Shown here piece by piece: positions 7,247 through 16,874 of a stretch of 57,683 bases of DNA; the first letter of the stretch is position 1; each line of letters starts with the position of its first letter. The translations under genes and the position numbers were made by a program. The notes below the pieces were generated by a model. The model was not told the origin of the DNA. It ran no database searches and saw only the letters and a list, made by a program, of their open reading frames with translations. This DNA is from Bacteroidia bacterium (GTDB lineage: Bacteria > Bacteroidota > Bacteroidia > Bacteroidales > F082). Where the stretch lies: positions 1-57,683 of the forward strand of contig JAJTAY010000036.1 in NCBI GenBank assembly GCA_021287165.1, in the 5' to 3' direction.

Positions 7247-8989
7247 TTGAATAAACTCATCGCATACCTGCTTCCCGCACTGCTTGCCCTCGCGGTTTCA
7301 TGTGCATCGCCCCAGAAAACAGCCCGCAAGGGTGTCGATAAGCATAAAAACGACAGCATCGATTTTGCCCGCAGCCGTCAGAATGCCATGCTGTTTTCCG
7401 ATGGTCTTCGCGAGAAGATATCCGGACAACCCGAAAGGGCAATCAGCCGGTTCGAACAGGCCCTCAAGGCCAATCCGGACGACCACGCCAGCATGTTTGA
7501 GCTTTCGGAGCTTTATTTCCGCAAAGGACGCATGGAAGATGCCCTGCAGATGGCGCGGCAGGCGGCCGGGCTGAACCCATCCAACGAGTGGTATCTGCTC
7601 AGGCTGGCCCAGCTCTGCAAGATGGGAGCCCGCTACGACGAAATGCTCGAGACCTGGCACAGGCTTATACGATTGAAGCCGCAGCGACAGGAATTTTACA
7701 GCGAGCTGGCACAGGCCTACGTGGCTATGGGAAAGATTCCCGAAGCGCTGAGCACGCTCGACAGCCTTGAGCGCATTGCAGGACTTAGTGAGGAGTTGAG
7801 CATGCAGAAGTTTAACCTGCATCTGATGAACAACAATGCAGGCGCTGCCATTACTGAGGTGGAAAAGCTGGCAGCGGCCTATCCATTCGAAGTGCGCTAT
7901 CAGGCCATGCTGGCCGACCTTTATCTGAAAAACGGCGACACCACCAAGGCTCTCAGGCAGTACGAAAAAATGCGCGAAACCGATCCCGAAGATCCTAATG
8001 TGCTCATGTCGCTGGCCGAGTTTTATAAAGATCAGGGCGACGAAGAAAAGGCGTTCGATATGTTGCTCGAAGCCTTTGCCAACCCGGCGCTTGATGTGGA
8101 GACAAAAGTGCAGGTTATGGCGCTGTGGTTTCAGGGTGCCACTTTTTCGGAAGAGCTCAACGAGAAAGCAGAGCGCATTGCCGCCACGCTATTGAAAACA
8201 CACCCCGACAGTCCCAGAGGGCATCAGCTGCTGGGCGATGTGTACCTGCGACGCAACGATCTGGAGAAGGCACGCGAGCAATTTGTGGCCGCCGCCACCA
8301 TGGAACCCAACAATTACGCCGTGTGGGAAACACTCCTGTTTACCGATATTCAGCTTTCGGACTACGATATGCTCGGAAAACATGCGGCGCAGGCGCTTGG
8401 ATATTTCCCCGAACAGCCACTGATTTACCTTTTTGACGGTTACGCAAAATACCAGCAGAAAAAATACGAGGCTGCACTTAAGACATTCGAAACTGGCCGC
8501 CGGCTTGTAGTAAACAACGACCGCCTTCTGGGCGAGTTTTTCAGCAGCATTGGCGATACGTACAACAAGCTCAACAATTTCGAAGCTTCCGATGCCGCCT
8601 ACGAAAAAGCCCTGTCCATCAACCCGGCCAATGCCACCGTGCTCAACAATTACGCCTACTATCTGACACTCAGGAAGCAACGGCTGGAAAAAGCCAAAGA
8701 AATGTCGGCCCGTTCGCTCGAGCTTCAACCCGAAAACGCCTCATTTCTCGATACTTATGCCTGGGTGCTCTACAAGCTTGGGCAGTATGATCAGGCTTTG
8801 CAATACATAGAGAAAGCCCTCAAGGCATCCGACAAGCCCAATGCCACCATCATCGAGCATCATGGCGACATTTTGTTCAAGTTAGGACGTAAGGAAGAGG
8901 CACAGCGGCAATGGAAAGAAGCAAAGGCCGCCGGCGAAGGCTCGAAGTTTCTTGATCGAAAAGCAAGGGAGGGTAAGTTATATGAGTAA
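7247..8989 (+). CDS. TPR-repeat lipoprotein
   Basis: This 580-residue protein starts at TTG 7247, which gives a complete lipoprotein signal (NKLIAYLLPALLALAVSC, Cys 19). The rest is a long array of tetratricopeptide repeats (roughly a dozen, e.g. AISRFEQALKANPDDHASMF and SDAAYEKALSINPANATVLN) forming a superhelical binding scaffold, probably on the periplasmic side of a membrane. It overlaps the next gene by eight bases (8982-8989), suggesting translational coupling with the DUF4292 lipoprotein. TPR lipoproteins of this type usually support envelope assembly, but the partner is unknown. Confidence 0.88.
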   Translation: MNKLIAYLLPALLALAVSCASPQKTARKGVDKHKNDSIDFARSRQNAMLFSDGLREKISGQPERAISRFEQALKANPDDHASMFELSELYFRKGRMEDALQMARQAAGLNPSNEWYLLRLAQLCKMGARYDEMLETWHRLIRLKPQRQEFYSELAQAYVAMGKIPEALSTLDSLERIAGLSEELSMQKFNLHLMNNNAGAAITEVEKLAAAYPFEVRYQAMLADLYLKNGDTTKALRQYEKMRETDPEDPNVLMSLAEFYKDQGDEEKAFDMLLEAFANPALDVETKVQVMALWFQGATFSEELNEKAERIAATLLKTHPDSPRGHQLLGDVYLRRNDLEKAREQFVAAATMEPNNYAVWETLLFTDIQLSDYDMLGKHAAQALGYFPEQPLIYLFDGYAKYQQKKYEAALKTFETGRRLVVNNDRLLGEFFSSIGDTYNKLNNFEASDAAYEKALSINPANATVLNNYAYYLTLRKQRLEKAKEMSARSLELQPENASFLDTYAWVLYKLGQYDQALQYIEKALKASDKPNATIIEHHGDILFKLGRKEEAQRQWKEAKAAGEGSKFLDRKAREGKLYE

Positions 8990-9800
8990 ACAGCTGCTTT
9001 TTGTGAGTCTGTTTGTATTTGTGGTGCTGGCCGCTCCTTCGTGCCGTAGCACGCGCAAGGTGATGAAAGCCCCATTGAAAGAGTATGGCGAAAACTATCT
9101 TCTTGATCGGATGAAAGAGGCTCAGCTCAATTACGAATGGTTTTCGAGCCGGCTGATTATAACCCTTACCGACGACAAGAAAAACACCACCGAGCTTCGC
9201 GGTCAGCTGCGCATCAGGCGCGACAGTGCCATCTGGATCAGCCTCACGCCCATGCTCAATATTGAGGCTGCACGCCTGCTCATAACCCCCGATTCGGTGA
9301 AACTGATCAACAGGCTCGACAAAACTTATTACAACGATGATTTTACGTTGATTAATAACCTGTTTTCTTCTTCAGCTGACTTCTTTCTTTTACAGTCGCT
9401 GCTCACCGGAAACGACCTTGTCAATTACGAAACCGAGAATTTCCGGTCTGCCATCGATAGCCGCGAATATCGCCTGAGCACCACTGGCCGGGCCAAAAAG
9501 AAACGTTACCTCCGAAAAAATGAGCAGCAGCAGATACTTGTGCAAAGCATCTGGCTGAACCCTGAGAATTACAAAATAAGCCGCATTAATCTTAAGGAGG
9601 TTGGCGACGAAACACATAAGCTGCAGGTAACCTATTCGGCTTTCGAGACATCCGGCAATCTGATTGTGCCTACACAACTGCAGTTTGAAGTGAATGCCTC
9701 CCGCCGCATGATGCTCAACATACGCTATCAGAAACCCGAGCTGGATGTGCCACAACCCATGCCATTCAGAATTCCTGACAACTTCAGCAAAATGAAGTAA
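8982..9800 (+). CDS. DUF4292 lipoprotein (LolA/LolB-like shape)
   Basis: This 272-residue protein starts at ATG 8982; the earlier in-frame ATG (8952) would put ten extra residues before the signal. The signal MSKQLLFVSLFVFVVLAAPSC ends in a Cys at residue 21. The mature protein is mostly beta (ELRGQLRIRRDSAIWISLTP, AARLLITPDSVKLINR, YYNDDFTLINNLF), as in the DUF4292 family, which I infer to share the lipid-binding fold of LolA/LolB. It overlaps the TPR gene by eight bases and is followed after ten bases by the EnvC-like gene. A role in envelope biogenesis is plausible but not shown. Confidence 0.82.
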   Translation: MSKQLLFVSLFVFVVLAAPSCRSTRKVMKAPLKEYGENYLLDRMKEAQLNYEWFSSRLIITLTDDKKNTTELRGQLRIRRDSAIWISLTPMLNIEAARLLITPDSVKLINRLDKTYYNDDFTLINNLFSSSADFFLLQSLLTGNDLVNYETENFRSAIDSREYRLSTTGRAKKKRYLRKNEQQQILVQSIWLNPENYKISRINLKEVGDETHKLQVTYSAFETSGNLIVPTQLQFEVNASRRMMLNIRYQKPELDVPQPMPFRIPDNFSKMK

Positions 9801-9810
9801 TTTTACCCGC

Positions 9811-11037
9811 ATGATGCGGAAATTGATTGGCTTTGCTCTAACGCTTGTCCTGCTTTTTTCGGCGGGCCACGCCTTTGCCCAGACGGCCGACCGCAAATCG
9901 GAGCTGGAAGCCAGCAAGAAGAAAATAGAAGAAGAATTGTCGCTTGTGAGCAAGCTGCTCGAAGAAACCCGACAATCCAAAACCAATACCCTTTCGGAAC
10001 TGAATCTGCTTCAGGCAAGGTTGAAGCAACGCGAAAACCTCATAGCCACCCTGCGTACCCAGATCAGCAGGCTCGACAACCAGCTTAGCCAGACTCAGCG
10101 CGAGCTTAGCCGCCTGCAAAAGGAGCTCGAAGGGCTTAAAAGCGAGTACGCCGCCATGATCACCTTTGCCTACCGAAACCGCAACGGGCTGAACAAGCTG
10201 ATGTTTCTATTTTCGGCCGACAGCTACAACCAGGCTTACCGCCGCATGAAGTACTTACAGCAATATGCCGCCATGCGCAAGACGCAGATCGAACGCATCA
10301 GCGAAACGCATACCCGCATGGAAGCACAAAAGCAAAATCTGGCATCGGAACGCGACGAAAAAGCGCGGCTGCTCGACGACGAGCGCCGTCAGCAGGTGCT
10401 GCTCAACAACGAAAGGATGAACATTGAATTGAGCGTTCAGAAAATATCACGGCAGGAGCGTGATCTGCAACAGCAGGTGCGGCAAAAACAGCAGGAAGCC
10501 CGTCAGCTGCAAAAGGAAATAGAGCGCATCATAGCCGAAGAAATACGCCGTGCAAGGGAAGCCAGCGGACGACCGGCCTCGCCCGACCGCTTGATGAACC
10601 TTACGCCGGAAGAGCAGCTTCTTTCGAACCAGTTTGTTCAAAACCGCGGCCGGCTTCCCTGGCCCGTGGAACGCGGCATTATCTCCTCGCGCTTTGGCGA
10701 ACAGCCCCATCCTGTGCTTAGAAAAGTGACGATCAAAAACAATGGCATCGACATAGCCACCACACGAGGCTCGGAAGCCAGAGCCATATTCGAAGGAGTG
10801 GTGGTGAGCACAAACCGTATCACCGCCACCAACAATGCCGTCATCCTGCGTCACGGCGACTTTTTCACCGTTTACAGCAATCTGGAGCAGGTGTATGTGA
10901 AGCGTGGCGACCGCGTGAATCACAAAGATCTGCTGGGCCTTATCCATACCGATAAAACCGAGGGCAAAACCGAACTGCACTTCGAAATCTGGCAAAATCG
11001 CACGCAGGTGGACCCTGCACTTTGGTTGGCAAAATAA
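9811..11037 (+). CDS. EnvC-like murein hydrolase activator (degenerate LytM domain)
   Basis: This 408-residue protein has a signal peptide (to about residue 23, AFA-Q), two long coiled coils (about 25-130 and 165-265) and a C-terminal M23/LytM domain (about 285-408). The zinc ligands of active M23 peptidases are changed: the HxxxD position reads NNGID, the conserved YxHL reads YSNL, and HLHFE reads ELHFE. This is the pattern of EnvC, which does not cut peptidoglycan itself but activates cell-wall amidases at the septum through its coiled coil and LytM groove. It follows the DUF4292 gene by ten bases. Family is certain, lack of peptidase activity is a strong inference. Confidence 0.88.
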   Translation: MMRKLIGFALTLVLLFSAGHAFAQTADRKSELEASKKKIEEELSLVSKLLEETRQSKTNTLSELNLLQARLKQRENLIATLRTQISRLDNQLSQTQRELSRLQKELEGLKSEYAAMITFAYRNRNGLNKLMFLFSADSYNQAYRRMKYLQQYAAMRKTQIERISETHTRMEAQKQNLASERDEKARLLDDERRQQVLLNNERMNIELSVQKISRQERDLQQQVRQKQQEARQLQKEIERIIAEEIRRAREASGRPASPDRLMNLTPEEQLLSNQFVQNRGRLPWPVERGIISSRFGEQPHPVLRKVTIKNNGIDIATTRGSEARAIFEGVVVSTNRITATNNAVILRHGDFFTVYSNLEQVYVKRGDRVNHKDLLGLIHTDKTEGKTELHFEIWQNRTQVDPALWLAK

Positions 11038-11045
11038 TCAATTAT

Positions 11046-11513
11046 ATGAAAATCAGGAATATAGCCCTGGTGGCACACGACGCCCGCAAAAAAGACCTGG
11101 TGGAGTGGGTAGAACATAACCGGGCAATGCTCGAGCCGCACCACATCTTTGCAACCGGCACTACAGGCAGTATGGTAGCACGAATTTTACCCGATGTAAC
11201 GGCCCTCAAATCAGGTCCTTTGGGAGGTGACCAACAACTCGGCGCACTCATTGCCGAAGAAAAAATCGACTTTATGATCTTTTTCTGGGATCCCATGACC
11301 AGCCAGCCCCACGATGTGGACGTGAAAGCCCTGCTGCGCATGACCGTGCTCTACAACGTACCTACCGCCTGCAACCGGGCCACTGCCGATTACCTGATTA
11401 CTTCCTCGCTCTACGAAGATCCTGACTATAAGCCTTTTCGCAAGGACTACTCCCTTTACCTGCAACGTTTTTCGGACAACGACAACGCACAAGACAATCT
11501 GAAAATCCCATGA
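11046..11513 (+). CDS. mgsA: Methylglyoxal synthase
   Basis: The enzyme converts dihydroxyacetone phosphate to methylglyoxal and phosphate, a bypass of lower glycolysis used when sugar phosphates build up. The 155-residue product has the phosphate-binding ATGTTGS loop (36-42), GPLGGDQQLGA with the catalytic Asp 62, and WDPMTSQPHDVDVKALLR with His 89 and Asp 91. ATG 11046 gives the standard N-terminus (MKIRNIALVAHD); the earlier ATG 11022 would overlap envC. Its stop overlaps the GH20 start (ATGA, 11510-11513), an unusual coupling of methylglyoxal production to an amino-sugar hydrolase. Confidence 0.93.
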   Translation: MKIRNIALVAHDARKKDLVEWVEHNRAMLEPHHIFATGTTGSMVARILPDVTALKSGPLGGDQQLGALIAEEKIDFMIFFWDPMTSQPHDVDVKALLRMTVLYNVPTACNRATADYLITSSLYEDPDYKPFRKDYSLYLQRFSDNDNAQDNLKIP

Positions 11514-13831
11514 AAAAACAGGTAAAACTGCCCGTAGGGCTCACTGCGGTGTTGAGCTTTCTGTTCTTGCTTTTCGCCGAACTTTCCATAGCCGCCCAGC
11601 CCCCTGTTGTGCCGCTTCCGGCCGTTTACCAACTGGAAGATGGCTGCTTTGCCCTCAACAGACCAATCAGACTGGTCAAGCAAAAGGGCATTGAAGACTT
11701 GCATCTGAAAACGGCAGCAGAACAGTTCAAACGCTTTGGAATAGAAACCTTTGCCGATGAAGGCAAGGCATTAGCCGCACCGACACTCAGGCTCGGGTTG
11801 TCGCAATTGTACAACAAAACCCTTGGCAACGAAGGGTATCAATTGAATATTTCATCGGAAAACATTTTGCTTATTGCCAACACCAATGCCGGCATTCAAT
11901 ACGGACTAAACACTCTGGGGCAGATGCTTCGATCGTATGGAAAAGATTGCTTACCGGCCTGGCAGATCACCGATTACCCCCGTTTTTCCTATCGCGGTAT
12001 GCACCTCGATGTGTCGCGGCATTTCATGCCTGCTGAATTTATTTACCGCTATCTCGATGTGCTGGCCATGCACCGCATCAATACATTCCATTGGCATCTG
12101 GTTGACGACCAGGGCTGGAGGCTGCAGATCGACCGTTATCCCCTGCTCACCGAGGTGGGTGCCTGGCGCGAAGACCGGGGTCACGAACACTGGAATCTGC
12201 GTCCGTTAAGCCGCCACGACGCGCCCAAAACCTACGGTGGATTTTACACCAAGGACGAAGTACGTGCCATTGTATCTTATGCCGCCGAACGCAACATCAA
12301 CATCATTCCCGAAATCGAGATGCCCGCCCATGTGATGTCGGCTCTGGCGGCCTATCCCGAATATTCGTGCTCGGGGCAGAACCTTGGCGTTCCGCCCGGA
12401 GGGGTTTGGCCCATCACCCATATCTATTGTGCAGGCAAGGAAGAAACTTTTGAATTTCTTGAAAATGTGCTGCTCGAGGTGATGGAGCTTTTCCCTTCGC
12501 CCATCATCCATATAGGTGGCGATGAGGCCGACAAAACCGAGTGGAAGACCTGTGAGCTTTGCCAGAGGCGCATGGCTGCCGAAAACCTGACGGATGTGCA
12601 TGCATTGCAGAGCTATTTCATACAGCGTATCGGGCGATTTCTGGAGGCGCATGGCCGCAGGCTGATGGGCTGGGACGAAATCCTTGAAGGCGGACTGGCC
12701 GAAAATGCCATCGTCATGTCGTGGCGGGGCGAGGAAGGTGGTATTGAAGCTGCCAGAATGCATCATGAGGTGGTGATGACCCCGGGTTCGCACTGCTATT
12801 TCGATCATTATCAGGGCGATCCGGCTACCGAACCTCTGGCCATCGGAGGCTTTACTCCATTGGACAAAGTGTACGCCTACGAACCCATACCGACTGCATT
12901 GAATGAGGAACAGGCCCAATATGTGCTTGGTGCTCAGGCCAATGTGTGGACGGAGTATATGCCCGTTCCGCAACATGTGGAATATATGGTGCTTCCGCGT
13001 ATGGCTGCTTTGGCCGAGGTGTTGTGGTCGCCGCGCGAAAGCCGAAGCTGGGATGGCTTCGTACAGCGTCTGCCGCTGATGCTGCGCCAATATGACGAAA
13101 CAGGACTCAACTATGCCCGCTCGGCATGGAAAGTGCAGGTGAAGGAGGATGTAAATAAAGAGGCTCGCGAACTTGTGCTTAGCATGAGCACCTTGCTGCC
13201 GGTGGATAGCTTGGTGTATGTGCTTAAGGGAGAAGGATTTATGGATGATTGTGTTGTTTACAGCCAACCCGTTCGCATTGACAAAAGCGCCAAACTGACG
13301 GCATACACTGTGGTTAAGGGCAAAAACACACCAGCCCTGATTAGGGAATACAACCTCCATAAGGCCTTTGGGTTGCCGGTTGTTCAGCAGCCCAGCCCAT
13401 CCGACCGGTATCCGGGCAGCGCGTTTAACCTTACCGATGGTATTGAGGGAACACGCTGGTTTAGCGACGGACGCTGGTCGGGTATTCTCGACGACCACTG
13501 GAAAGCCGAAATACGTTTCCCTGAATCGACACTAATCAGCGAAATCAGGCTTGTTTCCCTTAGCGATCCTGCATCCTGGATTTTCGTGCCCGATTTGATC
13601 AGCCTCTATGCCAGCAAAAACGGTAAACGTTTTAAAAAGGTGGCTTCGCTCGCCGAAATCAAGGCAGATGACAGCCAAAGTGCGTATGTATCAAACTTCA
13701 GGCTATCATTCAAACCGGGCAAGTATAAGGCGATCAGGTTAAGTGCGGAACGCACCAGACCTATACCCGAAAATCATCCGGGATTCGGAAAAAAAGTGTG
13801 GATGTTTTTCAGCGAAATTGTTGCTGAATAA
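11510..13831 (+). CDS. GH20 beta-N-acetylhexosaminidase with discoidin-like C-terminus
   Basis: This 773-residue exported enzyme has a signal peptide (about 1-29), a GH20b N-terminal domain (about 33-150), the GH20 barrel (about 155-510) and a C-terminal F5/8-type C (discoidin-like) domain (about 640-770). The catalytic Asp-Glu pair is D338-E339 in HIGGDEADKTEW, and HWHLVDDQGWRLQID is the usual substrate-binding stretch. It removes terminal beta-linked GlcNAc/GalNAc from glycans. Translation is probably coupled to mgsA. The GH92 gene follows 73 bases on, with its own promoter. Confidence 0.93.
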   Translation: MKKQVKLPVGLTAVLSFLFLLFAELSIAAQPPVVPLPAVYQLEDGCFALNRPIRLVKQKGIEDLHLKTAAEQFKRFGIETFADEGKALAAPTLRLGLSQLYNKTLGNEGYQLNISSENILLIANTNAGIQYGLNTLGQMLRSYGKDCLPAWQITDYPRFSYRGMHLDVSRHFMPAEFIYRYLDVLAMHRINTFHWHLVDDQGWRLQIDRYPLLTEVGAWREDRGHEHWNLRPLSRHDAPKTYGGFYTKDEVRAIVSYAAERNINIIPEIEMPAHVMSALAAYPEYSCSGQNLGVPPGGVWPITHIYCAGKEETFEFLENVLLEVMELFPSPIIHIGGDEADKTEWKTCELCQRRMAAENLTDVHALQSYFIQRIGRFLEAHGRRLMGWDEILEGGLAENAIVMSWRGEEGGIEAARMHHEVVMTPGSHCYFDHYQGDPATEPLAIGGFTPLDKVYAYEPIPTALNEEQAQYVLGAQANVWTEYMPVPQHVEYMVLPRMAALAEVLWSPRESRSWDGFVQRLPLMLRQYDETGLNYARSAWKVQVKEDVNKEARELVLSMSTLLPVDSLVYVLKGEGFMDDCVVYSQPVRIDKSAKLTAYTVVKGKNTPALIREYNLHKAFGLPVVQQPSPSDRYPGSAFNLTDGIEGTRWFSDGRWSGILDDHWKAEIRFPESTLISEIRLVSLSDPASWIFVPDLISLYASKNGKRFKKVASLAEIKADDSQSAYVSNFRLSFKPGKYKAIRLSAERTRPIPENHPGFGKKVWMFFSEIVAE

Positions 13832-13862
13832 TTGGTTAAATCGATTTAGGCGATTATCTTTG
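13832..13862 (+). promoter_or_regulatory. Promoter in front of the GH92 gene
   Basis: TATCTTTG (13855-13862) matches the -7 consensus TAnnTTTG; TTGG at 13832-13835 is a near -33 match with a 19-base spacer. It begins directly after the GH20 stop and lies 42 bases before the GH92 ATG. Confidence 0.45.
13837..13848. promoter_or_regulatory. Candidate LacI-family operator (perfect palindrome)
   Basis: TAAATCGATTTA is a perfect 12-base palindrome with the central AAnCGnTT typical of LacI-family operators. It fills most of the spacer between the -33 and -7 elements, where a bound repressor would block RNA polymerase. The likely binder is the LacI-type protein encoded at 16875-17927, making the GH92-lacI operon self-regulated. 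Confidence 0.5.
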
Positions 13863-13904
13863 TCCGAAAGGTTGCCCGGTAGGGCAGCCAAAACGGACCA
13901 AACC

Positions 13905-16862
13905 ATGAAACTAAACCTTATTGCAGCGTTTGGTAATTGCTTAATTACCTGCGCGCTATTCCTCACTCTGGCCGTGATATTGACATCCTGTGGACCAGAA
14001 AAGACGCCCATTGATTATGTCGATCCTTTCATTGGCACCGCTGCTCACGGCCACACCTATCCCGGTGCCACAGTACCCTTCGGCATGGTACAGCTTAGTC
14101 CGCAGACGCGTCTCGATGGCTGGGACGGCTGTTCGGGCTATCATTATACCGACAGCCTTGTTTACGGCTTTGCCCACACCGCCCTGAGCGGAACGGGTGT
14201 AAGCGACTATGGCGATGTTTTGGTCATGCCCATGACAGGAGGTCCTGCCTGGCAAAACAAGATTTACGCCTCACCTTTTCAAAAGAAAAACGAAAAGGCC
14301 TCGGCAGGATACTACAGCGTTCGGCTTGACAAATATGACATCCTTGCCGAGCTCACGGCTTCCACGAGGGTTGGTTTTCACCGCTACACCTTTCCCGCTT
14401 CGGAGGAGGCCGGTCTATTGCTCGACCTTCAGCACCGCGACCGCGTAATTGAGTCGAGCATCGAAATCATCAGCGATACCGAAGTACGCGGCATGCGCCG
14501 AAGCACCAACTGGGCCAAAGACATGGTTTGGTATTTCCACCTGAAAAGCTCAAAACCCTTCAGCCAGACCTTGCTGGCTATCGACGATATGGCTATGCCC
14601 GGGATGCAATCGGCCGAGGGTACTAACCTCAAGGCATGGTTAGGATTTTCGACCAGTCAGGCCGAAACGGTCGAAATTAAAGTAGCCATCTCGGCAGTCG
14701 ATCTGGATGGCGCAGCCAACAACCTCAAAGCCGAAGCCGACACCGTCAGTTTCAACACAGCTCTTATACAGGCAAAGAACCGTTGGCGCGCTGTGCTGGA
14801 TCGTTTCAAGATCGAAGGAGGCAAGCCAGATCAGCTTACGGCCTTTTATACTGCGGTCTATCATGCTTATATTCAGCCTAATACATTTATGGATGCCGAC
14901 CGCCGCTATCGTGGCATGGATCATGAAGTGCATATGGCCACCGACTTTGACAATTACACTGTGTTTTCGCTATGGGATACCTACCGTGCCTGGCATCCGC
15001 TCATGACCATCATCGAGCCTGAACGAACCAACCAATTTGTCCGTACGATGCTCAATATGTACGACAAGGGTGGCCTTCTTCCCATCTGGGAGCTTGCGGC
15101 CAACGAAACCTGGTGCATGATTGGCAACCACAGCATTCCGGTGATTGCCGATGCATGGATGAAAGGCATCCGCGGATTCGACGGCAATAAGGCCCTCGAC
15201 GCCATGCTCTACAGCAGCACACGCGATCACTTTGGCCTCGTCGATTATCAGCGTTTTGGCTATCTGCCCGGCGAAAAGGAGCATGAATCGGTGAGTAAGA
15301 CCCTTGAATATGCATACAACGATTGGTGCGTGGCTACCATGGCGGCTGATCTGGGCCGCGAAGATATTGTGCGTGAATACGCGCGACGCGCGCAGGCATG
15401 GAAACACCTGTTTGACCCCCAAACACGCTTTATGCGTCCGCGCCTCAACGGAGCATGGCTCGAACCCTTCAACCCGGCTGTGGTCGACTGGCATTTTACC
15501 GAGGCCAACTCCTGGCAATACAGCTTTTATGTGCCTCACGACATCGACGGTCTTGCTTCGGCGCACGGAGGATACGATTCGCTTGCTGCCCGCCTTGATG
15601 CCCTGTTCACCAATGAAGAAGGCATAGGCGGACGCGATATGAAAGACATTACGGGCCTTATAGGGCAATATGCTCACGGTAACGAACCCAGCCATCATAT
15701 GGCTTACCTCTACAATTTTGCCGGAAAGCCCTGGAAAACACAGGAGAAGGTGCGCTACATCATGGACCATTTTTATACCGCCAAACCCGACGGACTGATA
15801 GGCAACGAAGATTGCGGACAAATGTCGGCATGGCTGGTTTTCAGTGCCATGGGCTTTTATCCCGTTACTCCGGGAAGCAATCAATACATCATTGGCACGC
15901 CCTGGTTTCCCGAGCTCACGCTCGAGCTGGGCGGCGGAAAATCGTTCAGGGTGGTGGCCCGCGGGGTTTCGCCTGATAAGCCCTACATCCGTCAGGCCTG
16001 GCTCAACGGACGCCCATTGCTGCGCAGCTGGCTGTGGCACGAAGAAGTGGCAAAAGGCGGGGTTTTGGAGTTCGAAATGGACAGCAAGCCTATTCGAAAT
16101 TGGGCCGTGGGACCTGAAGAGCGCCCTGCAACTGCCGTAAATCAACCTCAGATAATGCCGGCGCCCTGGTTCGATAACACGCCCTCGCGTTTTAGCGATG
16201 AGACCACTGTGGTCATCAAGGGCGCTCCTGAGGGATCTGAAGTATTCTATACGCTCGACGGCAGCCTGCCTACTGCCGCCAGCCAGCGCTATACAGGCCC
16301 CTTTAGCCTTGATAAATCAGCCCTCATAACCGCAGTGGTCTGGCAGGAGGGTTTAGGCTACAGCGCCCCGGCTCAGCGTCAGGTTATAAAGGTAATCAGC
16401 AACAGACAGATAAGCCTGACTTATCCGCCTCATTCCAATTATGAAGGTGGCGGAGCTGAGATCCTTATCGATGGTCTCAAAGGTGCCGCCAATTGGCGTC
16501 TTGGCGGATGGCAGGGATTTCAGGACACTGATTTTGAGGCTGTTGTAGATTTGGGTAAGCGGCAATACATCCGTCGTCTTTCAGCCAGTTTTGTGCAGGA
16601 TACCCGCTCATGGATTCTAATGCCGCGAAAAGTAATTTTTGAGGTTTCGGACGATGGTGAAAACTATCGAAGGGTACTCGAGTCGGGCCACAATATTCCG
16701 GATGATGAATATGAAATGACCTTTGCCCAAATTGGCGGAAGGGTGGGTGTAAGTGCAAGATATGTGAAGGTGAGGGCCGTGAACTATGGCAAACTGCCCG
16801 AATGGCATCTGGGCGCCGGTGGGCAGGCCTACATTTTCATCGATGAGATAAACATAGATTAA
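13905..16862 (+). CDS. GH92 family alpha-mannosidase lipoprotein
   Basis: The product has 985 residues. ATG 13905 gives a lipoprotein signal ending in LTSC (Cys 29); an ATG at 13743 would lie inside the GH20 gene. GH92 signatures are clear: GTAAHGHTYPGATVPFG (44-60), HGNEPSHH (about 590) and NEDCGQMSAW with MGFYPVTPG (about 635-660). The GH92 region spans about 35-750; after it come a chitobiase C-terminal-type beta domain (about 758-830) and a discoidin-like domain (about 840-985). GH92 enzymes are calcium-dependent exo-alpha-mannosidases acting on N-glycans and mannans; linkage preference cannot be read here. Together with GH20 this suggests trimming of mannose/GlcNAc glycans at the cell surface. 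Confidence 0.93.
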   Translation: MKLNLIAAFGNCLITCALFLTLAVILTSCGPEKTPIDYVDPFIGTAAHGHTYPGATVPFGMVQLSPQTRLDGWDGCSGYHYTDSLVYGFAHTALSGTGVSDYGDVLVMPMTGGPAWQNKIYASPFQKKNEKASAGYYSVRLDKYDILAELTASTRVGFHRYTFPASEEAGLLLDLQHRDRVIESSIEIISDTEVRGMRRSTNWAKDMVWYFHLKSSKPFSQTLLAIDDMAMPGMQSAEGTNLKAWLGFSTSQAETVEIKVAISAVDLDGAANNLKAEADTVSFNTALIQAKNRWRAVLDRFKIEGGKPDQLTAFYTAVYHAYIQPNTFMDADRRYRGMDHEVHMATDFDNYTVFSLWDTYRAWHPLMTIIEPERTNQFVRTMLNMYDKGGLLPIWELAANETWCMIGNHSIPVIADAWMKGIRGFDGNKALDAMLYSSTRDHFGLVDYQRFGYLPGEKEHESVSKTLEYAYNDWCVATMAADLGREDIVREYARRAQAWKHLFDPQTRFMRPRLNGAWLEPFNPAVVDWHFTEANSWQYSFYVPHDIDGLASAHGGYDSLAARLDALFTNEEGIGGRDMKDITGLIGQYAHGNEPSHHMAYLYNFAGKPWKTQEKVRYIMDHFYTAKPDGLIGNEDCGQMSAWLVFSAMGFYPVTPGSNQYIIGTPWFPELTLELGGGKSFRVVARGVSPDKPYIRQAWLNGRPLLRSWLWHEEVAKGGVLEFEMDSKPIRNWAVGPEERPATAVNQPQIMPAPWFDNTPSRFSDETTVVIKGAPEGSEVFYTLDGSLPTAASQRYTGPFSLDKSALITAVVWQEGLGYSAPAQRQVIKVISNRQISLTYPPHSNYEGGGAEILIDGLKGAANWRLGGWQGFQDTDFEAVVDLGKRQYIRRLSASFVQDTRSWILMPRKVIFEVSDDGENYRRVLESGHNIPDDEYEMTFAQIGGRVGVSARYVKVRAVNYGKLPEWHLGAGGQAYIFIDEINID

Positions 16863-16874
16863 GCCCGCAGCCCA

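Noticed and set aside
12206..13498. 430-codon frame opposite the GH20 gene
   Set aside because: Antisense shadow created by codon bias; the plus-strand enzyme is intact with its catalytic residues.
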